Part shown: piece after piece, positions 16,933 to 24,052 of the stretch
How the letters are laid out: each line of letters begins with the position of its first letter
How positions within the stretch are numbered: the stretch's first letter is position 1
Virus record (IMG/VR): IMGVR_UViG_3300042308_001600
Span: 57,078 to 121,077 of that record
DNA length: 64,000 bases
Source of the DNA: a virus
Direction: 5' to 3' (one strand)
Position numbers and translations under genes: made by a program
The notes under the pieces: generated by a model
What the model was told of the DNA's origin: nothing
Database searches by the model: none
Seen by the model: the letters and a program-made list of their open reading frames with translations, nothing else

Positions 16933-18240
16933 TTAAACAACTGCCATCTCGGCGGGTGTCGTTTCGGCCTCAGCTGGTGTTGCCTCGACCTCAGGCTCGA
17001 TCTCGATCTCATCCGCAATCGGTGCGGACGAAATCACCTCAGGCTCGATCTCGATTTCATCCGCAATCGGTGCGGACGAAATCGCATTCTCCAGAATCGA
17101 GAAATCGTCGCCGACCTCTCCGTTCTGAACACCCATTGCAACGGCCACAGCGGCGGCCGCCTCAGCCTTTGCAGCGGCCAAGTCCTCCTTGGCCTGCTGC
17201 TGCTGATCCATCACGTCCTGCAGCCAGACCTTCCCCGACTTTGTCAGGTTGATCTGCTGAAGCAGGAAGAGCGGTAGCCCTGCCGCTCCTGCCCATTTCG
17301 CGAACTCTGGCGCTGCCTGGAGGATCTCCTCCCGGCGTGCGAAAGTGTCCGTGAGGAACCGGCAGTCTTCCGCCAGGGGCGGAAGAGACGGCAGGGGCGT
17401 CAGCTGTGGACGCCCGTGGCGGTCGGGGTTGCGCGCCTGTTGGACGACCTCGGGTTTCTCCCGAGTACCGCCCTCCAGTTCAGGAACGGCCGACATGGCC
17501 GTCATACGACCGTTGCGGACCTCAATCCGCAACTTGAACGCCGTCGTACCACCCCAGCGGCTCAGCGGCACCCAGCGGGTGTTGCGCTGGATATCCGAGG
17601 TGTCCAGCGAGGGGCGCGGTGTCGCGGCCCCAAGCGGGATGAACGGACCTGCGATCTTGGGCAGGTTCGTCACGATGGCCTCGACGGCCTTGATCTTCTT
17701 GATCAAGTCCTCGAGATCCGCGCGGCTGACACCCACTTGGGTGCCGTCGTCATCCTCGAGGAGTTCCACCACGTCCCAGGCTGCCGGGAGGCCAGGTCCT
17801 GCTTTCTGGAGGAACTCCAGGGACTGACGGAACAAGCAGTGCGGAACTGCATGTTCCCACACGGTCATGCCCAGCGACTTCTTGTCACGGGGCTTAATGA
17901 TACGGTGCTGGTCGAGGAGATCGATCGCCTCCTCGACTGACATGTCCTCCAGGAGGTTATCCCCCTGAAGGATTCCCGTGATGACCTGGCGACTGGCCAG
18001 CCATCCCTTCATGAGGCGCACCGTCGCCTCATCCACCTTCGCCGGTGCCGGCATCTGTTCCCCGATGACCTCCAACGTGAAATCGTTGGGGCCTGCGTAG
18101 CTGCTGGTCAAGCGGCAGCGCGGCGGTCTTGCCGCCGCGAGGTTCGCGAACTGCTCATTGCTCTCCAGGAGAGCGCCCATAGATGTGAGTCCTTGGGCGA
18201 ACATGTTGGAGAGACTCATCTGTTTGCTTTTGTTCTGCAT
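16933..18240 (-). CDS. Unknown protein with acidic repeat tail, apparently monocistronic
   Basis: A 435-residue protein I do not recognise. Residues 1-330 look globular; residues 345-375 are an Ala/Gln/Glu/Lys helix; the tail has two copies of SSAPIADEIEIEPEV (48-bp DNA repeat, 16989-17084) and then Glu/Ala/Thr/Pro sequence. It has its own long structured leader (18241-18586) and a hairpin terminator, which suggests separate and probably strong expression. An acidic tail on an abundant phage protein is typical of ssDNA-binding, chaperone or DNA-mimic proteins, but nothing here decides among these. Start at 18240 or at the second ATG, 18219. Confidence 0.8.
   Translation of the reverse strand: MQNKSKQMSLSNMFAQGLTSMGALLESNEQFANLAAARPPRCRLTSSYAGPNDFTLEVIGEQMPAPAKVDEATVRLMKGWLASRQVITGILQGDNLLEDMSVEEAIDLLDQHRIIKPRDKKSLGMTVWEHAVPHCLFRQSLEFLQKAGPGLPAAWDVVELLEDDDGTQVGVSRADLEDLIKKIKAVEAIVTNLPKIAGPFIPLGAATPRPSLDTSDIQRNTRWVPLSRWGGTTAFKLRIEVRNGRMTAMSAVPELEGGTREKPEVVQQARNPDRHGRPQLTPLPSLPPLAEDCRFLTDTFARREEILQAAPEFAKWAGAAGLPLFLLQQINLTKSGKVWLQDVMDQQQQAKEDLAAAKAEAAAAVAVAMGVQNGEVGDDFSILENAISSAPIADEIEIEPEVISSAPIADEIEIEPEVEATPAEAETTPAEMAVV
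16989..17084 (-). repeat. 48-bp tandem repeat, two copies, in coding sequence
   Basis: Two head-to-tail, nearly identical 48-bp units (starting at 16989 and 17037) encode the duplicated acidic segment at the C-terminus of the protein at 16933-18240. The near-identity at DNA level indicates a recent duplication. Confidence 0.85.
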
Positions 18241-18586
18241 GGTGTGGAACCGGATTTCGCCGGAACGATCCTGGTAGTAACTGCCAGGTCAGCGGTCGGG
18301 CCAGTTGGGCCCTGTGGGGGCGTATGCCGCCCCATATTGATTCCCGCCCCTGTGGGGTCTCGTGAACACGAACCATCGTACAGGTCACCCATGACCTGTT
18401 TGATTTCCCCAAATGCATGACCCGATGAAGTCACTGCAAAGCCCGAAGCCGAACAAACCTGCGTGCTGGTAGCGAGCCAGTACGCAGGCGGGGACCCGAA
18501 GGTCCCCAGTTCGTGCCCTTTCGGGAGATGGGTGAGGCGCCACCAAGCGTAGCCGTCCTCAAATTTCTATAACGCGTTGGTGTGTG
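18241..18586 (-). other. Structured 5' leader or noncoding RNA region
   Basis: This 346-bp gap contains at least six clear inverted repeats: 18270-18288 (8 bp), 18317-18333 (6 bp), 18380-18399 (8 bp, perfect), 18458-18488 (12 bp, one G-T), 18490-18507 (7 bp; on the minus strand the loop is C(TTCG)G, an extra-stable tetraloop), and 18516-18525 (GAAA loop on the minus strand). The TTATAGA promoter-like motif sits at its upstream end (18560-18574). It is best read as a folded leader of the 16933-18240 mRNA, or a separate RNA. A 72-residue frame (18216-18434) crosses it but would have to run through several stems. Confidence 0.6.
18560..18574 (-). promoter_or_regulatory. Candidate phage promoter motif, copy 1
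   Basis: On the minus strand the sequence is CGTTATAGAAATTTG, shared almost exactly with 36285-36299 and, more loosely, 54382-54396. It lies just past the 18587-19048 gene and starts the long leader of 16933-18240. Confidence 0.5.
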
Positions 18587-19048
18587 TTATTGCACACAAA
18601 CTGTCTCGCGTATGCGTCGCGCCACTTGACCCGGTTCCGGCTCGCCATTACCATACCCACTGCTCTCAAATAGCCGCCCCGTCAGCTGTAACGAATCCAG
18701 CTCGAACCATTCTCGCACCTGCTGCCACACCCGACACACCACCGGATTGAGGTCAAGGTTATGTGGTTGCAGTCCCTCCCCACACCATACCGCGGCTACC
18801 TTGCACACGGGGTAGATGGTCAACTCCACTTTCCCTTCAGAGGATTCAGGCACGGCCACCCAACACCAGTTTTCAGGATCCAAGTCAGGAAGCCATCCCA
18901 CCGGGCAAGCTCGGCTGTCCGGTGGGAGTTGGTTGATCAAGTGCGAACGCGGAGCCTGCGGTACGCGCACCCAGGCCTGCATGGTGAAACGCGACGGATC
19001 CAGACGATCAAGGTAATCAGCCATCTGGAGTAGTCGCGCGACATGCAT
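18587..19048 (-). CDS. Hypothetical protein
   Basis: A 153-residue protein with a notable number of Trp and Cys residues (four Cys in the middle third). It could be a compact metal-binding or disulphide-free fold; no motif is clear. It is the last gene before the structured leader at 18241-18586. Confidence 0.7.
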   Translation of the reverse strand: MHVARLLQMADYLDRLDPSRFTMQAWVRVPQAPRSHLINQLPPDSRACPVGWLPDLDPENWCWVAVPESSEGKVELTIYPVCKVAAVWCGEGLQPHNLDLNPVVCRVWQQVREWFELDSLQLTGRLFESSGYGNGEPEPGQVARRIRETVCVQ

Positions 19049-19053
19049 AAGTA

Positions 19054-19422
19054 TCAGATGTCGTCCGTCAGTTGGTAGGCAGGGTGTGACGGTACTGTCA
19101 CGACCGCATCGAGCTGGTCGAGCATTTGTTTTTCACGTGGCGGTCTGATCGTGAAGCCCTGTTGCAGCAACTCCTCAACCACAACCCGGCCGAAGCTGCG
19201 GAAAATGAAGCGCAGGTTCTTGTCGTCGCGCCAGTGCAGCTCAGCTTGGTCCGCCTCGGCGCACGTCTCCCAAGACTTCAGGCTTATCACAGCCCCCAGC
19301 GGCCGTGAGTCTTTTGCGTCCACCGGCTGCAGCAGCGCCTTGAAGAGCGCAAAGGCTGCCAGTTCTTTGGCTTCTAGCGGAAGCCCATCATAGGGCGTGG
19401 GTTTGCTGGGTGTTTCAGTCAT
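19054..19422 (-). CDS. Hypothetical protein
   Basis: A 122-residue alpha/beta-looking protein; the N-terminal half is helical and Ala/Leu-rich, and the second half has basic strands (LRFIFRSFGRVVVEE). It overlaps the end of the small membrane protein upstream by 8 bp. No family recognised. Confidence 0.7.
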   Translation of the reverse strand: MTETPSKPTPYDGLPLEAKELAAFALFKALLQPVDAKDSRPLGAVISLKSWETCAEADQAELHWRDDKNLRFIFRSFGRVVVEELLQQGFTIRPPREKQMLDQLDAVVTVPSHPAYQLTDDI

Positions 19423-19621
19423 GATCTATGAGGCTGCTAAACAAATGCGCCCGATACCACCATAAAAGCGCTGCAACTGCAAGCACAATTCCAGACGTCA
19501 TAAAAGCCACGGAGGGAGAAATCAAGGCAGCTGGTAATGGCAGAAGTACAGCACACCACAAAGCAATGCACAGCCCTCGACGGGCTTGAGCCAGACGCTT
19601 CAGAATTCGTTGCTCGTTCAT
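19415..19621 (-). CDS. Small two-helix membrane protein
   Basis: A 68-residue protein with a basic N-terminus and two hydrophobic helices (about 17-36 and 40-58). The positive-inside rule would place both ends in the cytoplasm. Its start overlaps the GP88-like gene by 4 bp. Function unknown. Confidence 0.7.
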   Translation of the reverse strand: MNEQRILKRLAQARRGLCIALWCAVLLPLPAALISPSVAFMTSGIVLAVAALLWWYRAHLFSSLIDHD

Positions 19622-20433
19622 TTTTTTCGTGAATAGCTGTACTGCACACCTTCTTCACGCAGCGTTTTGAGCGAGGCAGCAGCCTCTGTACCTGGGCGTT
19701 GTGGACCATGGATCAGCAGTGCAAAGGACCCACGCGGGTTGTAGGCATGGGAGTCATCATGGTCGATCTCCAGTTCCAACGCCTCGGCCACGTCGGGATG
19801 TTTTACAATCTGGGCTGTGACCCAGCCCGGGAGAATTAGGTCGTCGAACTTACCACCAAGGCTGGCCGTCAGAAAACAGTTCTTGGCCAGCGCCTTGTGC
19901 CTGTTGAGCCAGTTGCGCCAGAACGGTATGGACTTCGTGTACGCGTAAAACTTTTGATATGGACGCGCCTGCGCCACCATTTGCCAGGCGTCAAAGTATG
20001 TCTGCGAAAAGAAGTCACCTCCGATGTGTATCCGAATGATACCACCCACATCAGGCAGAGATCGCAAAATCAGATCCCGCATGTCTGTGGCTTTCTTGAG
20101 CCGACGGAGCAATGCGAAGTTGAAGCGCCTGGCTTCACGCAAGTTCTTGAACGCCACTTCCTGCGAGGCAGAAAAGCATCGTGTGTCCTGCTGCGGTCCG
20201 TCCACAAGCCGGTTAGTGTTGAAATCCACCTTGGCCAAACAGGTGCAAGCTCCGGGGCATGTGTGGCCGGATGGCAGGGAAAACGTCAGGATGTGACTTC
20301 CCAGCTTGGCATTGTCACGACTGAACTTTAGCAGCGCACCTGTGGGCTGCTTCTGCAGCTGTTTCTGTTTCCAACGTCCCGCAGTGCTCTTGCGCGCACT
20401 GCCTGTAACTCTGTTATGTTTGATAGCCGGCAT
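19618..20433 (-). CDS. GP88-family phage protein
   Basis: This 271-residue protein fits the phage GP88 family (named after mycobacteriophage gp88). Typical features are a cysteine cluster (Cys59, Cys63, Cys65, and Cys86 in RCFSAS) and the block IRIHIGGDFFSQTYFDAW at about 132-149. The next segment (KFYAYTKSIPFW) also fits. The clustered cysteines suggest a metal or Fe-S site, but the biochemical role of the family is not established. The N-terminus is strongly basic. It is coupled to the small membrane protein downstream. Confidence 0.75.
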   Translation of the reverse strand: MPAIKHNRVTGSARKSTAGRWKQKQLQKQPTGALLKFSRDNAKLGSHILTFSLPSGHTCPGACTCLAKVDFNTNRLVDGPQQDTRCFSASQEVAFKNLREARRFNFALLRRLKKATDMRDLILRSLPDVGGIIRIHIGGDFFSQTYFDAWQMVAQARPYQKFYAYTKSIPFWRNWLNRHKALAKNCFLTASLGGKFDDLILPGWVTAQIVKHPDVAEALELEIDHDDSHAYNPRGSFALLIHGPQRPGTEAAASLKTLREEGVQYSYSRKK

Positions 20434-20632
20434 GTTGGAGCCTCAGAAGCTGCCGCAAAGGCAGCCATGATGCGGACCACAACAAAACGCATTCCCCTGT
20501 TCTCAGGCGCCGACAAATGAGTGTCCTACAGCCGGTTTGGACCACTCCTGCCGCTAACCCTGGTGAAAGGCGTCGTACATTTTTCAACTCACCGTAACGA
20601 TGAGCCGCCGTCAACCGGCGCAATTCCATTTC
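20414..20632 (-). CDS. Possible small Arg/Leu-rich protein
   Basis: The 216-bp gap between the GP88-like gene and 20650-21201 is mostly filled by a 72-residue frame starting at the ATG at 20632 and overlapping the next start by 20 bp. It is very rich in Arg and Leu, which can also arise from a non-coding frame in GC-rich DNA, and no Shine-Dalgarno sequence is visible. Tentative. Confidence 0.3.
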   Translation of the reverse strand, partial: EMELRRLTAAHRYGELKNVRRLSPGLAAGVVQTGCRTLICRRLRTGECVLLWSASWLPLRQLLRLQHAGYQT

Positions 20633-20649
20633 GACTGGTGCGTGTTTGG

Positions 20650-21201
20650 TCACGCGACCACATCCTTGCGGTTGTCCACTTCGAAGCTGCACATATCCTT
20701 GAAGTCCTCCAGCAACCACAAGGGACAAAATGTGTGCGGGAATGAACCGCGGCCCAGCGCCACAAGTTTGTACTTGTGCGGTTGGTCTCTTTGCGCCCGC
20801 AGGCAGGATTTCAGGTACTCGACCCAATCCTCTTCGTCCAAGGCTTTCGCCATTGGAACACCTGTGAAGTCCGACTGTGGTGGGAAGTGTATCGGTTTGA
20901 TGAACTTCTCCCAGATGATGGGTGTGCGGCCCAGCGCCTCTGTCAGATTCGGCGCGCGTGTGAAAATGATCACATGCTGCAGATCAACACTGAAGGGATG
21001 GGGTAGAATCGGGATCACCGTCACAAAGGGCCGATGCTCCGGATTACCGACAAGTACGTCCTCTGGACGCACACGTGCACTTGCATGGAGCCCTCGCACC
21101 TGCTGGTCAAAATCCGCCTGCCGGAACGCCACACCTCCAGTCGGAGATGGGGGTTCAGTAGGCTGGGGATTCGAACCGGAAATGATGATGTGAGGGTCCA
21201 T
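20650..21201 (-). CDS. Hypothetical protein
   Basis: A 183-residue protein with a Pro-rich N-terminus and an alpha/beta core, including hydrophobic strands (FVTVIPILP, VIIFTRAP). No catalytic motif recognised. 36 bp separate it from the next gene upstream. Confidence 0.7.
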   Translation of the reverse strand: MDPHIIISGSNPQPTEPPSPTGGVAFRQADFDQQVRGLHASARVRPEDVLVGNPEHRPFVTVIPILPHPFSVDLQHVIIFTRAPNLTEALGRTPIIWEKFIKPIHFPPQSDFTGVPMAKALDEEDWVEYLKSCLRAQRDQPHKYKLVALGRGSFPHTFCPLWLLEDFKDMCSFEVDNRKDVVA

Positions 21202-21237
21202 GGCAAGTACGTCGTTAGAGGAGATCAGTTCCTGTGC

Positions 21238-21804
21238 TTACTTACCAGGTGGTGGTGGCGGGGGTGGCGGTGGAAACTTGGAGAAGTCGATCTTGGGTGG
21301 AGCCTCCGCCGCAGCCGGTGGGGTTGCTGCAGGTTTGACCGCGGCAGCTTTCTTGGTCCTGGTCTGCTTCTCGGGCTTGTTTTCCGACTCCGCAGGTTTC
21401 TCGGGCTTGCTCTCGGGCGCTGCGGGTTTCTTGGCCCTTGGTGCCTTGGCTTCCGCCGTGGGTTTCTTTGTCTTGGGGGTCTTTGCGACGGCACGCGTTG
21501 CTGCTTTCGCGTCCACGCCTCCGCCGCTGATGAGTTCCTGCAGCCTTGCCGCGAGCTCCGGATTGGTGAGCAGCAGTGTGCACACATGTTTGACACCCTC
21601 ATGCACGTCCTGACGCTTGCGCGCTGCGGTGCGTTGCATGACAGCCGACACAGCGGACGCTACTTTTGCTTCCACGGAATGCTTCGCAGCATGCGTTTCC
21701 GCAGCGGCCTTGTCAGTGAACTCCTGCCCACCGACGCGATAGACGACTTCGATACCGGCACTCGCAGATGCGGTGCCCCCTTTAGATGATGCTTTTTTAA
21801 CCAT
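21238..21804 (-). CDS. Histone H1-like basic protein with polyproline end
   Basis: A 188-residue protein with three parts: a small folded region (about residues 15-95), a Lys/Ala/Pro-rich tail (about 97-165) resembling the tails of histone H1 and bacterial H1-like proteins, and a C-terminus of about ten consecutive prolines followed by GK. The tail would bind DNA or RNA non-specifically. A nucleoid or packaging role is a reasonable guess. The proline run should make translation depend on EF-P. Confidence 0.7.
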   Translation of the reverse strand: MVKKASSKGGTASASAGIEVVYRVGGQEFTDKAAAETHAAKHSVEAKVASAVSAVMQRTAARKRQDVHEGVKHVCTLLLTNPELAARLQELISGGGVDAKAATRAVAKTPKTKKPTAEAKAPRAKKPAAPESKPEKPAESENKPEKQTRTKKAAAVKPAATPPAAAEAPPKIDFSKFPPPPPPPPPGK

Positions 21805-21845
21805 GATGTAGAACTGGCAAGATAATCAACGACGGCAAGTACAAT

Positions 21846-22286
21846 CTAAACAGGATGTACTTTAACAACTAACCCGTACTTGTTCGCACGTGGGTGCCAC
21901 AAGATTGCCTGCTCCTGCACGGTGCGCGCAGGCACCCATGCTCCGTTTTCCTGCTCAGGAAAAAACTGATAAACTGTGCTGTCAGGCTCACGCAACAAGT
22001 AAGAGGCGCGTGTACCGTCCGTGAACTCCAACCACCAACGATAGGACGTGGGGGGTGCTGTCACCCAACCTGCTAGACCCGAAAGTGCGATCTCTCGGAT
22101 GCTGAGGTGCACACCGCCAGGCAACACAATCGTGTCCGTGTGATCAATGTCTTCGGGACACTGCAGCACGGTTTTGCCGTCAGCGCCCAGCACGCACATA
22201 GACTCCTTGCTCGCGGTCCGGTAGTAATTGCGATGACCACCATTCGTGTCAATACACGCGAAACTGTACATTGTAGCCATCAGCAA
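21846..22286 (-). CDS. Hypothetical protein
   Basis: A 146-residue protein with beta-rich, Trp- and Tyr-containing sequence. Three in-frame ATG codons lie in the first six positions; I kept the first. It is the first gene after the AT-rich gap at 22287-22511, which probably carries its promoter. Confidence 0.75.
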   Translation of the reverse strand: MLMATMYSFACIDTNGGHRNYYRTASKESMCVLGADGKTVLQCPEDIDHTDTIVLPGGVHLSIREIALSGLAGWVTAPPTSYRWWLEFTDGTRASYLLREPDSTVYQFFPEQENGAWVPARTVQEQAILWHPRANKYGLVVKVHPV

Positions 22287-22511
22287 ATTGAGTGTTGTAA
22301 AGCACTGTGTAGCAATAACTTAAAACGCTGAACAACATTTTAAGCGCACCATTTCTGGTGAAACCTAAAACGCAGCTAAATAATTGATAATCAATACTTA
22401 GCATACATGTATCACGCTGAACAGTTTGTTCAACTTATTCCAAAACACGTTCAGGAAATTGCCCATTTCGCACATTCTTCAGTGTATTATACTGGATACT
22501 CTTATAACCAT
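22287..22511 (-). other. AT-rich intergenic region with candidate host-type promoter
   Basis: This 225-bp gap is clearly more AT-rich than its surroundings and has no plausible gene. On the minus strand it contains TATAAT (22486-22491), a perfect sigma70 -10 hexamer, about 200 bp upstream of the gene at 21846-22286. No good -35 hexamer stands at the right distance. Further AT-rich palindromes (near 22381-22394 and 22401-22413) follow. Confidence 0.5.
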
Positions 22512-22934
22512 CTACATCAAAAACCAAGGCGTTGTCTTTCCAAAGTCTGTGTGCAGCATTGCCTCGAACTTCTCAAGTTCCCTGGCCTCTATCTCGCGCT
22601 GCAACTTTGTTGACGTGTCCCCCAACAGCCATTTACGCCGCAAGATCGCCAGCGCCAGCGAGGCGTCGTAGGCTACTGCGGGTTGGCCTCGATCCCAGAC
22701 CAATCCAATGATCGCGTCATTGAGGAACTCCAACACAATGCAGCGTGCCTGCACCACGATCTGCCAAAAAGCAGCACGTGTGAAGTCGTCCTCTGGTCCT
22801 GCCCAATACCAGGCCACGTCCGAACGAAAGTCCTGGGTGGTCCGCATCAACTCCCCCGCTCGATGCCATTCTGCATCAATCGCTCTCGCCCGGTTTATCG
22901 CGGCGAGCCGTAGCTGCTTCGTTGCTGAATCCAT
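22512..22934 (-). CDS. Hypothetical helical protein
   Basis: A 140-residue protein, helical and rich in Ala, Arg and Leu, with several Trp residues. Its N-terminal part overlaps the MazG-like gene by 59 bp, a long overlap for this genome, so the start could lie downstream (for example the ATG at residue 30). No family recognised. Confidence 0.65.
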   Translation of the reverse strand: MDSATKQLRLAAINRARAIDAEWHRAGELMRTTQDFRSDVAWYWAGPEDDFTRAAFWQIVVQARCIVLEFLNDAIIGLVWDRGQPAVAYDASLALAILRRKWLLGDTSTKLQREIEARELEKFEAMLHTDFGKTTPWFLM

Positions 22935-23538
22935 CAGGGTAACGTTTCTTGAGAAGTTTATGACTGTTCTGATCTAGCAACTCGGCCATGCTGCAGGATG
23001 CAAGTCCCTGAATACAGATCAATGTGGATCTGATGTTGGTGATTAACCTGTCCCGTATTTCTTGGCGATCATAGTAGGCCAGGCGTTTGAGGTCTCCCAC
23101 AACCTCATGTGCACACGCCGGGAATGTCATTGCAAACATGGTGCCGTCATCGGTTGGTGGGCAGATATCATCGAGGCACAAGTCAAGGCCACGTACGATC
23201 ACAGCCAAGTACCAGCAGATATCCCCAAGTTCCTCGTTGCGGTTTTCCTCATCCGGAGCGCAGGCGTATTCATACAACTCCGTGGCCAGTCCGTGGGCGC
23301 CGTGCTTGAGATCCTCGACACGCCTGACATTTGCCAGATCCCACACCACCATTGCAGGGTCTTGACCAGGTTGAATAACTCCCCATTGCGTTAGCAGTTT
23401 TCCGACATCCGGCGTCGTCCTGTAGGCGTTGACGCTGTAATCATGCCAGAGTTCTGGCGTAAGCCTGTTGTGTTTTGAGTAGAATTCCATGTGTGTTTTA
23501 AGCGGTTGGTACGATTGAACTAAACTTTCCAGGGACAA
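22876..23538 (-). CDS. MazG-like nucleotide pyrophosphohydrolase
   Basis: A 220-residue protein of the all-alpha NTP pyrophosphohydrolase superfamily, which hydrolyses (d)NTPs or ppGpp-like nucleotides to monophosphates. The metal-binding signature is visible as TELYEY followed by NRNEELGDICWYLA, giving the ExxE...EExxD arrangement (about residues 87-110). The C-terminal KLLKKRYPDGFS block is also typical of MazG-type proteins. Phages use such enzymes for nucleotide-pool cleansing or to lower host alarmones. It overlaps 23498-24052 by 41 bp. Confidence 0.8.
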   Translation of the reverse strand: MSLESLVQSYQPLKTHMEFYSKHNRLTPELWHDYSVNAYRTTPDVGKLLTQWGVIQPGQDPAMVVWDLANVRRVEDLKHGAHGLATELYEYACAPDEENRNEELGDICWYLAVIVRGLDLCLDDICPPTDDGTMFAMTFPACAHEVVGDLKRLAYYDRQEIRDRLITNIRSTLICIQGLASCSMAELLDQNSHKLLKKRYPDGFSNEAATARRDKPGESD

Positions 23539-24052
23539 GTTTGAAAGACGCCCCGTAACGCTTTAACGGCCAGTTGGCCCGTAGCCAACGCTCCGCTTGT
23601 TCATCCGGTGTGTACACCTTTGCGGCGGTGGCGCGTTTGCCTGCCTTCATTGCTGGTTCTTCAACCACGACAGTCTCGAGTACCTCCACGTTGCGCAGCA
23701 TGAGCGTCGCGTCTGGCTGCAACTGCAGATTGGGGTTCTCGGGTGGCATACCCGCAGCAGATTTCTGCTGCTCCTCAAAGGCGGCCTGCCGCTGCTGTAA
23801 CGTGCCCAGCAATCGCGTCGCGGCAGCCTGCATGACCGCCGGGGCTGGACACTCAGCCTTCTGCTCTGTTTCCTCCGCGACTCGCTGTAACATGGCGATA
23901 GTCTGGTTGATCAGAGACGGATAGAAATGCGCGGGATGCACCTGCAGCCGATAATTCGCAACTTTGCCGTCGCTACTCCGATAGTTGGTCAACCATACCT
24001 GCCCAAGACTTTCTTGGGCGCGTGAGATAATATCAGCAATGCTGGGTGTCAT
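23498..24052 (-). CDS. Hypothetical protein
   Basis: A 184-residue protein with a long helical middle (about 50-110, rich in Gln, Glu and Ala, possible coiled coil) and a basic C-terminal region. It follows the virion-like gene at 24049-25548 with a 4-bp overlap, so it may be the last member of the virion block. Confidence 0.7.
   Translation of the reverse strand: MTPSIADIISRAQESLGQVWLTNYRSSDGKVANYRLQVHPAHFYPSLINQTIAMLQRVAEETEQKAECPAPAVMQAAATRLLGTLQQRQAAFEEQQKSAAGMPPENPNLQLQPDATLMLRNVEVLETVVVEEPAMKAGKRATAAKVYTPDEQAERWLRANWPLKRYGASFKLVPGKFSSIVPTA

Noticed and set aside
18216-18434. 72-residue frame in the leader
   Set aside because: It has no ribosome-binding site, runs through several stems and overlaps the start of the next gene.
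18241-18586. tRNA gene in the structured gap
   Set aside because: Several hairpins, but no cloverleaf with T-arm consensus and acceptor stem on either strand.
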